Origin: JAURDE01 sp965365285
GTDB lineage: Bacteria > Bdellovibrionota > Bacteriovoracia > Bacteriovoracales > Bacteriovoracaceae
Direction of reading: 5' to 3'
DNA: 12,532 nucleotides
Assembly (NCBI GenBank): GCA_965365285.1
Contig: CBDUBC010000092.1
Span: 1 to 12,532, forward strand
The notes under the pieces are model-generated. The model worked only from the letters and a program-made list of their open reading frames with translations. It ran no database searches and was not told where the DNA came from. Below are positions 12,276-12,532 of the stretch, one piece after another. A program made the translations under genes and the position numbers. The first letter of the stretch is position 1. Each line of letters starts with the position of its first letter.

Positions 12276-12532
12276 TTAAGCCTTCTTAGCAACGGGCTCC
12301 ACGGCCTTAGCAGAGAGCTTGATTCTTCCCATTCGGTCAACTTCAAGAACTCTAACTTTCATTTCATCGCCTTCACTTACGTATTCATTAATGTCTTGAA
12401 CTCTTTCGTTTGCAATTTCAGAAACGTGGACAAGACCTGAAACACCTGGAGCGATATCAACGAATGCACCGTAATCTTTAATGGTCATAACTTTACCGTT
12501 ATAATCTTTTCCGATTTCTGGTCCATTAATTT
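12276..12532 (-). CDS. pnp: Polyribonucleotide nucleotidyltransferase, C-terminal S1 domain (partial)
   Basis: The visible 84 residues are the end of PNPase, cut by the right edge and open at its 5' side. The segment begins INGPEIGKDYNGKVMTI and continues KDYGAFVDIAPGVSGLVHVSEIANERV. It then reads through SEGDEMKVRVLEVDRMGRIKLS to a short alanine/lysine tail (VEPVAKKA). That matches the S1 RNA-binding domain at the C-terminus of PNPase, whose family version reads G-x-V..DFGAFV...G..GLVH.S.IA.ERV. PNPase degrades RNA 3' to 5' by phosphorolysis and works with RNase E or Y machinery. The KH and catalytic domains lie outside the window. An internal ATG at 12488 is not the gene's start. The dut gene follows after three bases, so the two are co-transcribed. 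Confidence 0.95.
   Translation of the reverse strand, partial: INGPEIGKDYNGKVMTIKDYGAFVDIAPGVSGLVHVSEIANERVQDINEYVSEGDEMKVRVLEVDRMGRIKLSAKAVEPVAKKA

Noticed and set aside
12240..12440. Plus-strand frame opposite the end of pnp and the start of dut
   Set aside because: Both genes on the minus strand are certain; this is their shadow.

Overview
The window looks like chromosomal DNA from a Gram-negative, AT-rich bacterium, most plausibly a member of the Bdellovibrionota (Bacteriovorax/Halobacteriovorax-like). This rests on the mix of an MgtC-family protein, an App1-type phosphatase, a gingipain-like protease and many lipoprotein, envelope and orphan genes with low-GC codon use, next to a conserved pnp-dut block and rpsU. 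The taxonomic call is inference, since the window holds no rRNA or tRNA. Coding density is very high, and no gene-free stretch reaches 300 bases.

Layout. Bases 1-171 (-) are the N-terminus of a membrane-anchored protein running off the left edge. 241-900 (+) is a cysteine-rich lipoprotein. 897-2704 (-) is a coupled pair: a predicted outer-membrane beta-barrel protein followed by a zinc-finger protein with two copies of a PDEV(W/Y) module. 2934-4730 (+) is a tight three-gene cassette: a small charged protein, a small exported protein, and a long coiled coil ending in a small-heat-shock-protein (alpha-crystallin) domain. 4731-5456 (-) is an MgtC/SapB-family membrane protein. 5504-6559 (+) is an App1-type phosphatase. 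6556-6783 (-) is a small two-helix membrane protein. 6814-8418 (+) resembles a C45 acyltransferase-type Ntn hydrolase, with serine where cysteine is expected. 8386-9999 (-) is a secreted gingipain-like (C25) cysteine protease, preceded by a possible 13-codon leader ORF. 10224-10448 (+) is ribosomal protein bS21, followed by a two-helix membrane protein. 11037-12532 (-) is an apparent operon pnp (3' end) - dut - PHA-system-family protein - 2Fe-2S ferredoxin.

How the genes fit together. The right end is housekeeping: RNA decay, dUTP removal, translation and an iron-sulfur electron carrier. The left and middle are accessory and envelope-related, with export signals on several products. The most unusual items are the coiled-coil/alpha-crystallin fusion, the duplicated PDEV-motif protein behind a zinc finger, and the serine-variant C45-like protein converging on a C25 protease. 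Convergent genes are packed so tightly that three junctions share interlocked TTAA stop codons, a fourth abuts with no spacer, and a fifth overlaps by 33 bases. I recognised no complete known defence, secretion or biosynthetic system, and no mobile element, CRISPR array or RNA gene.
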